From the NCBI RefSeq assembly GCF_965204125.1, contig NZ_OZ241968.1, positions 2,604,001 to 2,668,000 of the forward strand: 64,000 nt of DNA, written 5' to 3'. Shown here in pieces: positions 39,531 through 48,548 of this stretch. Below the pieces are notes generated by a model that worked only from the letters and a program-made list of their open reading frames with translations, was not told where the DNA came from and did not search any database. Numbering within the stretch: the stretch's first letter is position 1; the number at the start of each line of letters is the position of its first letter. Source of the DNA: Poriferisodalis sp965204125. GTDB taxonomy: Bacteria; Actinomycetota; Acidimicrobiia; Acidimicrobiales; Poriferisodalaceae. The translations under genes and the position numbers were made by a program.

Positions 39531-42500
39531 ATGCTCGATTGGCATGATGGCACTCTGGAGCGCGCTGGCTGGGTATGTGCCTACCGCAGGCTGGGTGCAT
39601 CGCTGCGCTCGATGTCCCCAGATCAGCCTGTGTCATACAGGAGATGCTGGATCGCGGTTAGCGAACCCATTGCTGACCACTGGCTCCTCCCGAGGGTTGA
39701 CGCAGCGCTGGACGTCTTCGAGAAGATGTTGCAGCGAGGCTCGGCTCCGCCAGTGCATCCAGATGCGGAGCGGCTGATCTTGGAGCGTGCCGGACTGCGC
39801 GAGTTCATCGAGGAGAGCGCATTCGAGGGCGACGCTGCCGTCCGTTTGCCAGATTGGAATGGGGGCAGGCCCATCGACGGTGCCGAATGTACGGGAACGC
39901 GTAATCTGCCGACGGCGCGGCCGTCGAGCTATGAGAGTCTGGCGCTCGACTCGAACGCTGAGCGGCAATTCTTGAGTTGGGCCGAGGAGACCCATCCGGG
40001 CTCGTCGCGGTGGATGATCCCTCAGGCTTCATTCGAACAGGTGCTCAAGGTCGGCCACCACCTCAAGAATGGCAAGGCGATCAAGGGCGCGAAGCCGCCA
40101 AAAGTGCTCGGCGGTGCGGACGGTTTTGGCATGAGGCGTGTCGACTTCCTATTCGCTCCGCCCGGCGGGGGTGTGCCCATGGTGTTCGAGGTCGATGGAC
40201 CTCTGCATGAGGTTCCGAAGCACAAGGCTGTGGATGACGCGCGTGACAAGGCATTGAAGAACGCGGGTATCACTACGTACCGAGTCCCGACCAGCGAACT
40301 TGACCTGGGGAGCGGTGAGCACTTGAAGACGGCCGCGGCACTTCTGGGCGCTGTGGATCATTCGCCGAATCCCAATGATCCAAGATGGGGCGCGATTCAG
40401 CTTCAGCGCTTCTTTCTGGCAATTTCGACCGCTATCCGCGCGGGCGCGCTTCAAGGCGACCGTTGGACAATTGGGGTCGAAGACCCGACGGGTGTCGCGC
40501 TGGCTGCGTGCGAGCCGTACTTCCGGTTGCTCAGCGCGGTGTTCGATCTCTGGGGTGCAGCGAGTTTCCTGCCCGCCGAGGTCGTACTCGTTGACGGCGA
40601 CGAGGCGATGTGCCTGTGGGGGTTGAAAGAGAGAGCAATGTCGTGCGCCCTGCGGGCGGATGCAGCCTCCGCCGCGGATGTTGTCATCAGGTTGCAAATG
40701 CACCTCACGCCGGTCGCTGATTTGCCCGAACCGCGATGCTGTCCATGTGTCGTCGTGCGTTCGACAGCGCTGCCGTGCGAGGTCGCCGATCAAGGAGCAC
40801 ACCTGCGACAGGCGTTGCAAGCACGTCAGCCCCCGGACGGCGGGATGGCGGCGGTGGCGAAACGGAACGACAAGCCCGTTCGCCGCCTGCCTGACGGTGG
40901 AATTGCCACGCGTGATGCCCTCCGAGAAGTGTTGTTGGCGATCTTCGCCAAGACCGACTTCCGCGAGGGGCAAGCAGAAGCCATTCAGCTGCTCCTTGCT
41001 GGCAAGGACTGCGGTGTGCTGCTGCCGACCGGCGCTGGCAAGAGCATCGTGTACCAGCTCGCCGGCATGTGTTCGCCGGGCTGCACGCTGGTGATCAGCC
41101 CGCTTGTGGCGCTCATCGATGATCAAGAGCGAGGTCTCAGGTCGCACGGTTGTGACCGTGTTCTCGGAATCACGAGTCACAAGATCAAGAAGGCCGGCAA
41201 GGAGATTCATGAGCAGTTGGCGAATGCCGATGCTGATTTCGTCTTTGTGGCACCTGAACGGCTACAGATCAAGCAGTTCCGCGCGGCATTGGACTCGCTG
41301 TCCCAGAGAGCAGCGATTACACACGTAGTGATCGACGAAGCACACTGTGTTTCGGAATGGGGCCACGATTTCCGACCTTGCTACCTCAATATCCGTCGCA
41401 TCGTGCGGCGACGTTGTCAAGACGGCTTGGGCTTCGGGCCTGCACTTGCAGCACTTACTGGCACTGCATCGAGACCAGTCCTATCCGACATGCTGCAACA
41501 GTTAGAGATTCCTGAAATGGAGGAACACATCGTTCGACCTGCGACGTTTGATCGTAGAGAGCTGAGATACTCGGTTGTGAAGGCACCGGTGTCTGAGGTG
41601 CCGTCGCGCTTGGGCGATGTTCTGCGAGAGATTCCCGGTCTGCTCGGCGCCGAGGTACAAGGCTTCTATGACGTTCAGGAAGACCGAACCAACTCGGGCA
41701 TCGTGTTCACGCGTACCGTTGACGGGCAGCATGGTGTACTTGAGGCGCGTGAGGTCGTCAACGAGGAAGGTATATCGACGACTATATTCGCGGGCAGGAA
41801 ACCGAAGAAGCTAGGTATCGGTAATTGGGAGGTTGAGAAACGGGCAAACGCTACCAAGTTCCTGCACAATCAGGCAAACGCTATGGTTTCAACGCTCGCG
41901 TTTGGGATGGGGATTGACAAACCCAATATTCGTTGGGTCATGCATTATGGACTGCCTAACTCACTTGAGGCGTACTACCAAGAGGCCGGTAGAGCAGGAC
42001 GTGATCGCCGAGAGGCCGCATGCGTCCTCATCTTGGGTGAGAGTGACCGCAAGAGGAATCAGGATCTCCTGAGTCCAGTCTTGGATCTTGAGGCGCTGCG
42101 GCAAAGTCACGGGAATGTACCGAACAAAGTCCGCGATTTTGTCACAACAGCTCTGTATCTTCATCTCAGTAATTTTCCGGGCGTCAAGGCAGAAACGGAG
42201 ACGCTCGGTGAGGTGGTACAAGAGCTATTTGGGCATGTCCCTCTTGTTTCACCGCGGCCGATTTCACTTGCTCCGAAGGCGATGAAATTCGAGGCTCAGA
42301 TGAAGCCTGACGACTTCAAGAAGGCCAAAGACGGCGAACAGCGTCGACGAGAGCAGGCCCTGTGTCGGTTGGCTCGGCTAGGTGCGGTCGTCGACTACCG
42401 ACTCGATTACAACAACCAGCAGTTCGATGTTTCCCTTGCGGACGGCGGCGATGCCTTGAGGGAGGACCTGCTGGCTCGGTTACCAGAGCTACTGACGGAA

Positions 42501-43352
42501 CTCGAAGGCATCGAGCGCCCGATGCCTGCGGGCTTGCTGAAACCCCTGTCACTTACCAAAGTCATCTGCGGCTGTGGATCTCAGTACATCGAAACGCTCT
42601 ACCGCACGATGGAGGCATCGCGGCGACGGTCGCTGAGAGAGATGTACCTTGCTGCATCGGAAACCGATGGGGAGGTGTTTCGGCAGCGCATTTTGGACTA
42701 CTTGAATGAGGGCCACATCCTCAACCAGATGGAGGATTTGCGCCGGGATCAGCTCACCAGTGTCGAGGGCTTCCGCTTGGCACCGTGGTCAGAAGCTCTC
42801 GATCTCATGCATGACGCCGTTGATGCGACCGTCCTACGCAACGCCCGTGAGATGCAAGCCGCCACGGCGCGGCTGCTGGAGTCGTATCCGCAGCATCCGG
42901 GATTGCTGCTGTGTCGTGGGGTGGCCGGAGTGCTGACATCGCTCGTCGGCCGGGCGACGGAGACCCGTCCAGCCGACGAGATCGATGATCTGCGAGCTGC
43001 GCTGCTCAGCGCACAAGGGCAGTACGGCTGCGATACCGGCGACATCGAACGAAGCTTCGAGCACGCTGTCCATGTCATCGCGGATTACCGTGCATCGACG
43101 GCTGGTTCTGTGCTCGATTTGCTTGACGATGAAGGACTGCTGGCAGAGTCGCTGTTGGACTGGGTTCGGAGACGAGCGCTCGATGGCGGCGCTGCTGACG
43201 CCGGACTGCATAACTGGTACTTGCGGTACCTCCTTCGGCAGGGCGTTCAGTTCGCAGACGAGGCCATCGGCAGACTGGAACCTGAAGCGGCGGCCGACGA
43301 AGGAGGCGGGGACGCCAGAGACGATGACCAGGAGCACGCTGATGACAGATGA
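39531..43352 (+). CDS. nuclease-like domain fused to RecQ-like DEAH helicase
   Basis: A 1273-residue protein not matching a single family I can name. Residues about 135-270 look like a PD-(D/E)xK nuclease of the DUF559/VSR type: MRRVDFLF (Asp205), FEVDGPLH (Glu220, Asp222, His226), then DARDKALKNAGITTYRVP. Residues about 465-850 are a RecQ-like helicase: LPTGAGKS (Lys504), IDEAHCVSEWGHDF (Asp602-His605), ALTGTAS, TLAFGMGIDKPNIRW and QEAGRAGRDRR (817-827). The C-terminal 420 residues are helical and unrecognised. An insert between the two helicase lobes (about 700-760) may be a pin or binding element. From about 41,100 to 42,400 the DNA is visibly AT-richer than the neighbours, indicating acquisition. 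The start at 39531 has no clear ribosome site. A defence or DNA-repair role is inferred. Confidence 0.83.
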   Translation: MLDWHDGTLERAGWVCAYRRLGASLRSMSPDQPVSYRRCWIAVSEPIADHWLLPRVDAALDVFEKMLQRGSAPPVHPDAERLILERAGLREFIEESAFEGDAAVRLPDWNGGRPIDGAECTGTRNLPTARPSSYESLALDSNAERQFLSWAEETHPGSSRWMIPQASFEQVLKVGHHLKNGKAIKGAKPPKVLGGADGFGMRRVDFLFAPPGGGVPMVFEVDGPLHEVPKHKAVDDARDKALKNAGITTYRVPTSELDLGSGEHLKTAAALLGAVDHSPNPNDPRWGAIQLQRFFLAISTAIRAGALQGDRWTIGVEDPTGVALAACEPYFRLLSAVFDLWGAASFLPAEVVLVDGDEAMCLWGLKERAMSCALRADAASAADVVIRLQMHLTPVADLPEPRCCPCVVVRSTALPCEVADQGAHLRQALQARQPPDGGMAAVAKRNDKPVRRLPDGGIATRDALREVLLAIFAKTDFREGQAEAIQLLLAGKDCGVLLPTGAGKSIVYQLAGMCSPGCTLVISPLVALIDDQERGLRSHGCDRVLGITSHKIKKAGKEIHEQLANADADFVFVAPERLQIKQFRAALDSLSQRAAITHVVIDEAHCVSEWGHDFRPCYLNIRRIVRRRCQDGLGFGPALAALTGTASRPVLSDMLQQLEIPEMEEHIVRPATFDRRELRYSVVKAPVSEVPSRLGDVLREIPGLLGAEVQGFYDVQEDRTNSGIVFTRTVDGQHGVLEAREVVNEEGISTTIFAGRKPKKLGIGNWEVEKRANATKFLHNQANAMVSTLAFGMGIDKPNIRWVMHYGLPNSLEAYYQEAGRAGRDRREAACVLILGESDRKRNQDLLSPVLDLEALRQSHGNVPNKVRDFVTTALYLHLSNFPGVKAETETLGEVVQELFGHVPLVSPRPISLAPKAMKFEAQMKPDDFKKAKDGEQRRREQALCRLARLGAVVDYRLDYNNQQFDVSLADGGDALREDLLARLPELLTELEGIERPMPAGLLKPLSLTKVICGCGSQYIETLYRTMEASRRRSLREMYLAASETDGEVFRQRILDYLNEGHILNQMEDLRRDQLTSVEGFRLAPWSEALDLMHDAVDATVLRNAREMQAATARLLESYPQHPGLLLCRGVAGVLTSLVGRATETRPADEIDDLRAALLSAQGQYGCDTGDIERSFEHAVHVIADYRASTAGSVLDLLDDEGLLAESLLDWVRRRALDGGAADAGLHNWYLRYLLRQGVQFADEAIGRLEPEAAADEGGGDARDDDQEHADDR

Positions 43353-43923
43353 GCCAGACGGCAGCGATCCGCGTGATGGGACGGACGGCTCTTCGCCCGA
43401 GATCGAACGCTTGCGTGACTCCATCCGCAGTGCGGAGGCCGCTCGCGACGAGTTGCACGCCATTCGACAGCGAGTTGTGAGATTGTGCGAGCTTCAAGAT
43501 CAGCAGGAGATTGCCAGAGACTCGCTGCATGCAGCAGCGACTGCACACGAGGGGCTGGTCAGCGACTTGCGCAACGGAGCACAGCAGGTCCTGTCGGCGA
43601 TGCGCCGGAGCGAAGAACTGCTGAGCAATGCGATGCACGAGACATTGCAGGATCGCCTCGAAGAAGTACACGATTTCGTTCGTGGTCAAGCCGAGCGCGC
43701 GCAGGAAGCGTTGGCGGCTGAACAACGGCGATCATCCGAACTCGAGGCACGCGTGACGCAGCTTCAGCAAGATCTCGCTGCCCGGCAGCTCGATCTCGCT
43801 ACTGAGCGCAGTCAGCACCAAGAAGTGCTCGCCAGGCATCAGAGCTTGCGTGAGGTGGTCAACAAGATTCCGCCCAAGACCATCGCCAAGCTGAGAAAGC
43901 TGGGGGCCGATCTGCTCGCTTGA
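43342..43923 (+). CDS. coiled-coil protein coupled to the helicase
   Basis: A 193-residue protein of unknown function. The first 20 residues are acidic and loose (MTDEPDGSDPRDGTDGSSPE). Residues about 20-170 are almost continuous heptad-like helix rich in Glu, Gln, Arg, Leu and Ala, and the tail is basic (VNKIPPKTIAKLRKLGADLL). No membrane helix or enzymatic motif is visible. AGGAG at 43330-43334 precedes the ATG by seven bases, and the gene overlaps the helicase stop by 11 bases, so the products are made together and probably interact. It may act as a scaffold, sensor or regulatory partner. Confidence 0.8.
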   Translation: MTDEPDGSDPRDGTDGSSPEIERLRDSIRSAEAARDELHAIRQRVVRLCELQDQQEIARDSLHAAATAHEGLVSDLRNGAQQVLSAMRRSEELLSNAMHETLQDRLEEVHDFVRGQAERAQEALAAEQRRSSELEARVTQLQQDLAARQLDLATERSQHQEVLARHQSLREVVNKIPPKTIAKLRKLGADLLA

Positions 43924-43955
43924 GATGCTGCATTGACATCCTCGTGTGTCGTGCC

Positions 43956-44198
43956 TCAGCGGTAGGCGTCTTTGCGTGGCGTGATGGCGGTGACTCGGAT
44001 CACGTCGTCGGAGACTCGGTAGATGATGCGATGGCTCCTGCCGAGGCGGGCCGAGCGAAAGCCGCGCAGGTTGCCTTGCAGCTTCTTGCCGAGCGCCGGG
44101 TTGTGGTCGAGGCGCCGGATGATCTCCATTGCCCTCTGGCGCTGCGACTCAGGCAGCCCTCTGAGCGATTTGGCTGCACTGCGCGACAGTTCGGGCAC
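43956..44198 (-). CDS. RelE/ParE-family toxin
   Basis: Small basic toxin, 80 residues, with the family pattern RSAAKSLRGLPESQRQRAMEII, KKLQGNLRGFRSARLGRSHRIIYRV and a C-terminal VTAITPRKDAYR. RelE members cleave mRNA on the ribosome and ParE members poison gyrase; the basic Arg/Lys set fits a RelE-type RNase better. The only usable start is the GTG at 44198, with the antitoxin stop 18 bases upstream. It lies convergent to the coiled-coil gene. Confidence 0.87.
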   Translation of the reverse strand: MPELSRSAAKSLRGLPESQRQRAMEIIRRLDHNPALGKKLQGNLRGFRSARLGRSHRIIYRVSDDVIRVTAITPRKDAYR

Positions 44199-44216
44199 AG
44201 CCCTGATCTTGTGCCG

Positions 44217-44489
44217 CTAGATCTCGTCGAGTCGAATGAATTCGCCGGCGGCGAACTCGGCCTCGCCTTGCGCAATGGCCGCCATCGTGTCGTCGTCGCT
44301 CAAGATGTTGAGGGTCTCCACGAGCGATTCGTACTCGTCGCTCGACACGATGACTGCCACCGGCCGGCCGTGCTTGGTGATGACGCACTGTGTGCCGGTG
44401 CGATCGATCTCGTCGACGATCTCGCTGAGGTTGCTGCGGACATCGGTCAACGGTGCGGTCGATGGGATGGGTTCGAGCCGCGATGACAT
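44217..44489 (-). CDS. Phd/YefM-family antitoxin
   Basis: A 90-residue antitoxin paired with the RelE-type toxin downstream. The N-terminal DNA-binding part has the Phd/YefM pattern TDVRSNLSEIVDEIDRTG, VITKHGRPVAVIVSSDEYES, and the acidic C-terminus (DDDTMAAIAQGEAEFAAGEF) would neutralise the toxin. The ATG at 44489 is supported by TACGCT (44496-44501, minus strand) six bases upstream. A perfect palindrome upstream is the probable autoregulatory site. Confidence 0.9.
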   Translation of the reverse strand: MSSRLEPIPSTAPLTDVRSNLSEIVDEIDRTGTQCVITKHGRPVAVIVSSDEYESLVETLNILSDDDTMAAIAQGEAEFAAGEFIRLDEI

Positions 44490-44495
44490 GGCGAG

Positions 44496-44525
44496 AGCGT
44501 ACAGTATTCCGTACAGAATATTCTG
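44496..44525 (-). promoter_or_regulatory. promoter and palindromic operator of the Phd/RelE-type pair
   Basis: CAGAATATTCTG at 44514-44525 is a perfect 12-base palindrome, and GTACAG recurs at 44499-44504 and 44511-44516. They overlap the candidate -10 (TACGCT on the minus strand, 44496-44501). This is the expected place for binding by the Phd/YefM antitoxin complex. Confidence 0.55.
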
Positions 44526-44532
44526 CGGCTTG

Positions 44533-45576
44533 TCAGACTGCGGTGGCGGCGAGTGTGGCCAGCACGTCGCTCGCGGCGGTGGATCGATCCGTCGCGCGGA
44601 CTCGTGCGGCTGCGGGCACGGCAAGGCTGGCATGAACCGCGGTCTCCATGGCGTCGAGCAGGTCGCGCAGCTCGCGAGGCGGGGGGAAGTACTCGTCCTC
44701 GTCGGTGATCGTCACCTCGGTGGTGCCCCCAGCAGGCGCCAGGCGTGCGATCACTGCTTCGACGAGCTCCTCCGGCGCGGATGCCCCCGCGGTGACTCCC
44801 ACCGTGCCGGACAGATCGTCGGGCAGCTCAGCGGCGGCGTTCACACGCAGCACGCGACCGCAGCCAGAGTCCGAGGCCACCTTGGCCAACGCCATGGTGT
44901 TCGACGAGTTCGCCGAGCCGATGACGACCACGGCGTCGCAACCGGCGGCGATCTCCGCCAGCGCGCCCTGACGGTTCGTTGTGGCGAAGCACAGATCCGA
45001 GCGACCTGGCATCCACACGTCGCCGAAGCGGTCCTTCGCCGCCGCCGCGACGTCGGACCAGTCGCGGTGGCTCAGCGTGGTCTGCGCCAGCACGGCCACG
45101 GGCGCATCGAAGTCGTCGAGGCCTGCCACGTCGGCGGGTTCGGACACCAGCGAGATCGACTCGGGCGCCACCGCCATGGTGCCGACTGCCTCGTCATGAC
45201 CCTCGTGGCCCACGTAGACCACTCGGAAGCCCTTGCCCGCACGCACGCGAACCTCGTGGTGCACCTTGGTGACGAGCGGGCAGACGGCATCCACCACGTA
45301 GCCGCCGCGCTGGCGGGCCTCGGCGACGACCTCGGGCGCCGAGCCGTGCGCGGACAGCATGAGCGGCCGGCCCGCCGGCACCTCGGCGACATCGTCGACG
45401 AACACCACGCCGAGTCGCTCGAAGCGATCTACCACGAGGCGGTTGTGGACGATCTCGTGGTAGCAGTACACCGGCGGCGGGAACGATCTGACGAGCCAGG
45501 CGAGTGCCTTGATGGCCATCTCGACGCCGGCGCAGAAGCCGCGAGGCGCCGCCAGCAGCACCCGGTCCACAGCCAC
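44533..45576 (-). CDS. ispH: 4-hydroxy-3-methylbut-2-enyl diphosphate reductase
   Basis: Last step of the MEP isoprenoid pathway, using a [4Fe-4S] cluster to make IPP and DMAPP. The three cluster cysteines are at about residues 15 (APRGFCAGV), 99 (VDAVCPLVTKVH) and 196 (RSDLCFATTNRQ). YCYHEIVHN and VVVIGSANSSNT are also typical. The GTG at 45576 gives 347 residues; the longer frame upstream overlaps the divergent gene. TAGCGT (45584-45589, minus strand) ends seven bases before the start, a leaderless pattern. The enzyme presumably takes electrons from ferredoxin or flavodoxin. Confidence 0.95.
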   Translation of the reverse strand: MAVDRVLLAAPRGFCAGVEMAIKALAWLVRSFPPPVYCYHEIVHNRLVVDRFERLGVVFVDDVAEVPAGRPLMLSAHGSAPEVVAEARQRGGYVVDAVCPLVTKVHHEVRVRAGKGFRVVYVGHEGHDEAVGTMAVAPESISLVSEPADVAGLDDFDAPVAVLAQTTLSHRDWSDVAAAAKDRFGDVWMPGRSDLCFATTNRQGALAEIAAGCDAVVVIGSANSSNTMALAKVASDSGCGRVLRVNAAAELPDDLSGTVGVTAGASAPEELVEAVIARLAPAGGTTEVTITDEDEYFPPPRELRDLLDAMETAVHASLAVPAAARVRATDRSTAASDVLATLAATAV

Positions 45577-45583
45577 GGCTGTG

Positions 45584-45615
45584 ACGCTACCGACGGGGTG
45601 AGAGGTTCCTATCCT
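45584..45615. promoter_or_regulatory. divergent -10 elements between ispH and the DUF512 gene
   Basis: TAGCGT on the minus strand (45584-45589) lies seven bases before the ispH start, and TATCCT on the plus strand (45610-45615) lies six bases before the next ATG. Both would give transcripts beginning at or next to the start codon. No convincing -35 boxes were found. Confidence 0.45.
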
Positions 45616-45621
45616 GAACCC

Positions 45622-47145
45622 ATGTCCCGGCCGGTTGTGGTGGCGGTGGAGCCCGGCTCGGCGGCCGAGATCGCCGGGCTGGCCCTCGGCGACGAGGTGG
45701 TGTCGATCTCCGGCGTCACACCGACCGACGTGATCGCCTGGCAGCTGCTGCTCGACGACGCCGATCCCACGCTGACGGTGGTGCGCGACGGGCACGAGAT
45801 CGTCATGGACGTACCGAAGGACGCCGGCGTCCCGCTCGGCGCCGAGGTGCATGCCGCGATCTTCGACCGGGTGCAGACCTGCGACAACCACTGCGAGTTC
45901 TGCTTCATCTACCAGCTGCCGCCGGGGCTGCGCCGGAGCCTCTACCTCAAGGACGACGACTACCGGCTGTCGTTCCTGTACGGCAACTTCACCACGCTCA
46001 CCCGCTTCACCGAGCTGGACCTGGAGCGAGTGCTGGACGAGCGCTTGTCACCGCTGTACGTGTCGATCCACGCCACCGATCCCGTGGTGCGGGCCCGGAT
46101 GCTCCGAAATCCGCGTGGCGCGACAAGCCTGCGATGGCTGAGCGCGTTGCTCGATGGGGGCATCGAGGTTCACGGGCAGGTGGTGGTGTGCCCGGGAGTG
46201 AACGACGGGCAGGTGCTGGCGGACACGCTGGCAGGCGTGCTCGACCGCTACCCGTCGCTGGCGACGCTCGCGGTGGTGCCGCTCGGGGTCAGCTCCCATC
46301 AGCGGGAGCCGGCCATGCGCCCCCATTCCGTCACGGAAGCTGCGGCTGTCGTGGACCTGTGCGAGGAGTGGCAGCAGTGCTGCCTGGACGTGCTCGGTCG
46401 ACGTCTGGTGTTCGTCGCCGACGAGTACTACCTGCTCGCAGGCCGACCCTTTCCCGCTGCCGAGACCTACGGCGACTTCCCGATGCACGAGGACGGCATC
46501 GGCATGGCGAGGGCGTTCGAGCGAGAGTTCTGCGCAGCCGGCGAGCGCTCGCCCGACGGCGGCATCAGGCAGCGTGCGCCGGCTGCGGGATTCTTCTCGT
46601 GGGTGGACGGGGCGCCGGCAGAGGGCTACCGCGCCGTGCGGGCACCCGGACATGGCGCCAACCGCAGCGGCGAGATCGACTTCGACGGTCTGTCGTTGTC
46701 ATCGCCGACGGTGCCGGTGACGCTCTCGCCGACGCCCCGCCGGCGAGTCGGCAACGGCGAGGCCGCCACGCAGCCCATCGGGATCTTGACGGGCACCTAC
46801 GGCGCTGCCGTGCTGGCGCCGCTGGTGAGTCAGTGGCACGCCGAGGCAATGCCCGGGCAGGACAGCAAGGACACTGGGGTGGCCGAGGCGCGGGTGATCG
46901 AAGTGCCCAACCGGTTCTTCGGCGGCAACATCGGCGTCACCGGCCTGCTCGCTGGCGTCGACATCGCCGCCGTGCTGGTTGCCGAGCCGGCGTCGCACCG
47001 CTACCTGCTGCCCGACGTGTGCCTGTCGGGCGGGAAGTTCCTCGACGGCATGACACCCGCCGAGCTGCCTCGGCCCGTCGAGATCGTGCCGACCAACGGC
47101 AGCGCCCTGCGGGAACTGCTCGACGCGGCGGGTGTTTTGCCATGA
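45622..47145 (+). CDS. DUF512 radical-SAM/PDZ family protein
   Basis: Putative iron-sulfur enzyme of unknown reaction. The first about 60 residues are PDZ-like (VAVEPGSAAEIAGLALGDEV). A radical-SAM-type cysteine triad follows at residues 87, 91 and 94 (CDNHCEFCFIYQLPPGLRRS), and the last about 200 residues are DUF512, including a late GTYGAAVLAPLV block. It is 507 residues from the ATG at 45622, apparently leaderless (TATCCT six bases upstream). The stop overlaps the der start (ATGA). Neighbourhood with der is seen in other phyla, which hints at a ribosome- or translation-related role, but this is unproven. Confidence 0.9.
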   Translation: MSRPVVVAVEPGSAAEIAGLALGDEVVSISGVTPTDVIAWQLLLDDADPTLTVVRDGHEIVMDVPKDAGVPLGAEVHAAIFDRVQTCDNHCEFCFIYQLPPGLRRSLYLKDDDYRLSFLYGNFTTLTRFTELDLERVLDERLSPLYVSIHATDPVVRARMLRNPRGATSLRWLSALLDGGIEVHGQVVVCPGVNDGQVLADTLAGVLDRYPSLATLAVVPLGVSSHQREPAMRPHSVTEAAAVVDLCEEWQQCCLDVLGRRLVFVADEYYLLAGRPFPAAETYGDFPMHEDGIGMARAFEREFCAAGERSPDGGIRQRAPAAGFFSWVDGAPAEGYRAVRAPGHGANRSGEIDFDGLSLSSPTVPVTLSPTPRRRVGNGEAATQPIGILTGTYGAAVLAPLVSQWHAEAMPGQDSKDTGVAEARVIEVPNRFFGGNIGVTGLLAGVDIAAVLVAEPASHRYLLPDVCLSGGKFLDGMTPAELPRPVEIVPTNGSALRELLDAAGVLP

Positions 47146-48548
47146 GTGGCGGTCTGCCCGTTGTCGGCATCGTGGGTCGGCCCAACGTCGGCAAGTCCAC
47201 GCTGTTCAACCGGTTGGTCGGCCGCCGCGAGGCCGTGGTGGCGCCCGAGCCCGGCGTGACGCGTGACCGCAAGGCAGCCGAGGCCGCTTGGCGCGGGCAC
47301 CCCTTCGTCGTGGTGGACACCGGCGGGTGGTCGCCAGACGGCGACACGCTCGACGGCAAGGTGTCCGAGCAGAGCGAGCGGGCCATGGCCGACGCTGATG
47401 TGCTGCTGCTGGTAGTGGACGTGACTGTGGGCATCACCGAGCCCGATGCTCGTATCGCCGCCATGCTGCGGCGCAGCGGCCGGCCGACACTGGTGGTTGC
47501 CAACAAGGCCGACAGCGGGGCCCGTGACGACGGTCGGTGGGAGTTCAACCGTCTGGGCCTCGGCGAAGCCTGGGCCGTGTCTGCCCTGCACGGCCGCAAC
47601 GTCGGCGATCTGCTGGATCAGGTGCAGGACCTGCTCGGCGAGGCGGAGCCGCCCGTCGGTAGCGGCGACAGCGCCAGCAGCCCCGACGCAGTCGCGGACT
47701 CTGCAGAGGAGGCAACTGCGGACCGTGACGAGCCCATGAGCGACAGTGATGACGAGAACGAGGCCCTCGTCGATGGCGAAGCCGCAGTGCCTGCAGTGGC
47801 GATCGTGGGCAGGCCCAACGTCGGCAAATCCACGCTGTTCAACCGGCTCATCGGCGACGAACGGTCGGTCGTCCATGACCGGCCCGGCACGACCCGCGAC
47901 ACCATCGACACCCTCGTGGAGACCGAGGCCGGCCCGCTGCGGTTCGTGGACACCGCCGGCATGCGCCGCAAGGCTCGGGTCGACGCCGACACCGAGTACT
48001 ACGCCAACTTGCGGGCGCTGCGGGCTATCGACGCCTGCGACGTGTCGCTGCTGGTCATCGACGCCACCGAAGGAGTGACGGCGCAGGACCAGCGCCTGGC
48101 CGAGCGCATCGACGCGGCTGGCTGCCCGATCGTGGTGCTGCTCAACAAGTGGGAGACGCTGGATGCCGAGCATCGTGAACGCGTCCTGGGGGAGCTGGCG
48201 CGCCGCCTGCACTTCGTCGGCGAATCACCCGTGTTGCGCATCAGCGCGCTGACGGGTCGGGGCGTACATCGGCTGGTGCCCGCAGTCTCCGCCGCCATGG
48301 AGGCGTACGAATCGAGGGCGCCGACCGCCAAGGTGAACGAGATCGTCCAGCTCGCGCAGTCCGCACAGCCGGCGCCCGGCGGAGCACGGGTGCTGTACGC
48401 CACCCAAGCCGCAACACAGCCGCCGACGTTCACGCTGTTCGCCAACCGGGAGCTCCCGGCCACCTATCTGCGCTACCTCGAGCGCCGCTTGCGCGAAGAA
48501 TTGGGCCTCGCCCGCACGCCCCTCAAACTGCGAGTGCGCCGACGATGA
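47142..48548 (+). CDS. der: ribosome biogenesis GTPase Der (EngA)
   Basis: Double GTPase needed for 50S subunit assembly. Two G domains are evident: P-loops GRPNVGKST at about residues 12-20 and again from about 223, G3 motifs DTGGW and DTAGM, and G4 NKAD and NKWE. The C-terminal KH-like domain covers about the last 85 residues. The linker between G domains (about 165-215) is unusually acidic and long (DSDDENEALVDGE). It is 468 residues long. Its stop overlaps a small downstream gene. Confidence 0.96.
   Translation: MSGGLPVVGIVGRPNVGKSTLFNRLVGRREAVVAPEPGVTRDRKAAEAAWRGHPFVVVDTGGWSPDGDTLDGKVSEQSERAMADADVLLLVVDVTVGITEPDARIAAMLRRSGRPTLVVANKADSGARDDGRWEFNRLGLGEAWAVSALHGRNVGDLLDQVQDLLGEAEPPVGSGDSASSPDAVADSAEEATADRDEPMSDSDDENEALVDGEAAVPAVAIVGRPNVGKSTLFNRLIGDERSVVHDRPGTTRDTIDTLVETEAGPLRFVDTAGMRRKARVDADTEYYANLRALRAIDACDVSLLVIDATEGVTAQDQRLAERIDAAGCPIVVLLNKWETLDAEHRERVLGELARRLHFVGESPVLRISALTGRGVHRLVPAVSAAMEAYESRAPTAKVNEIVQLAQSAQPAPGGARVLYATQAATQPPTFTLFANRELPATYLRYLERRLREELGLARTPLKLRVRRR

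Noticed and set aside
38739..44532. Integrase, insertion sequence or att repeats delimiting the island
   Set aside because: No transposase or recombinase gene and no matching end repeats were seen; only gene content and composition mark the island.
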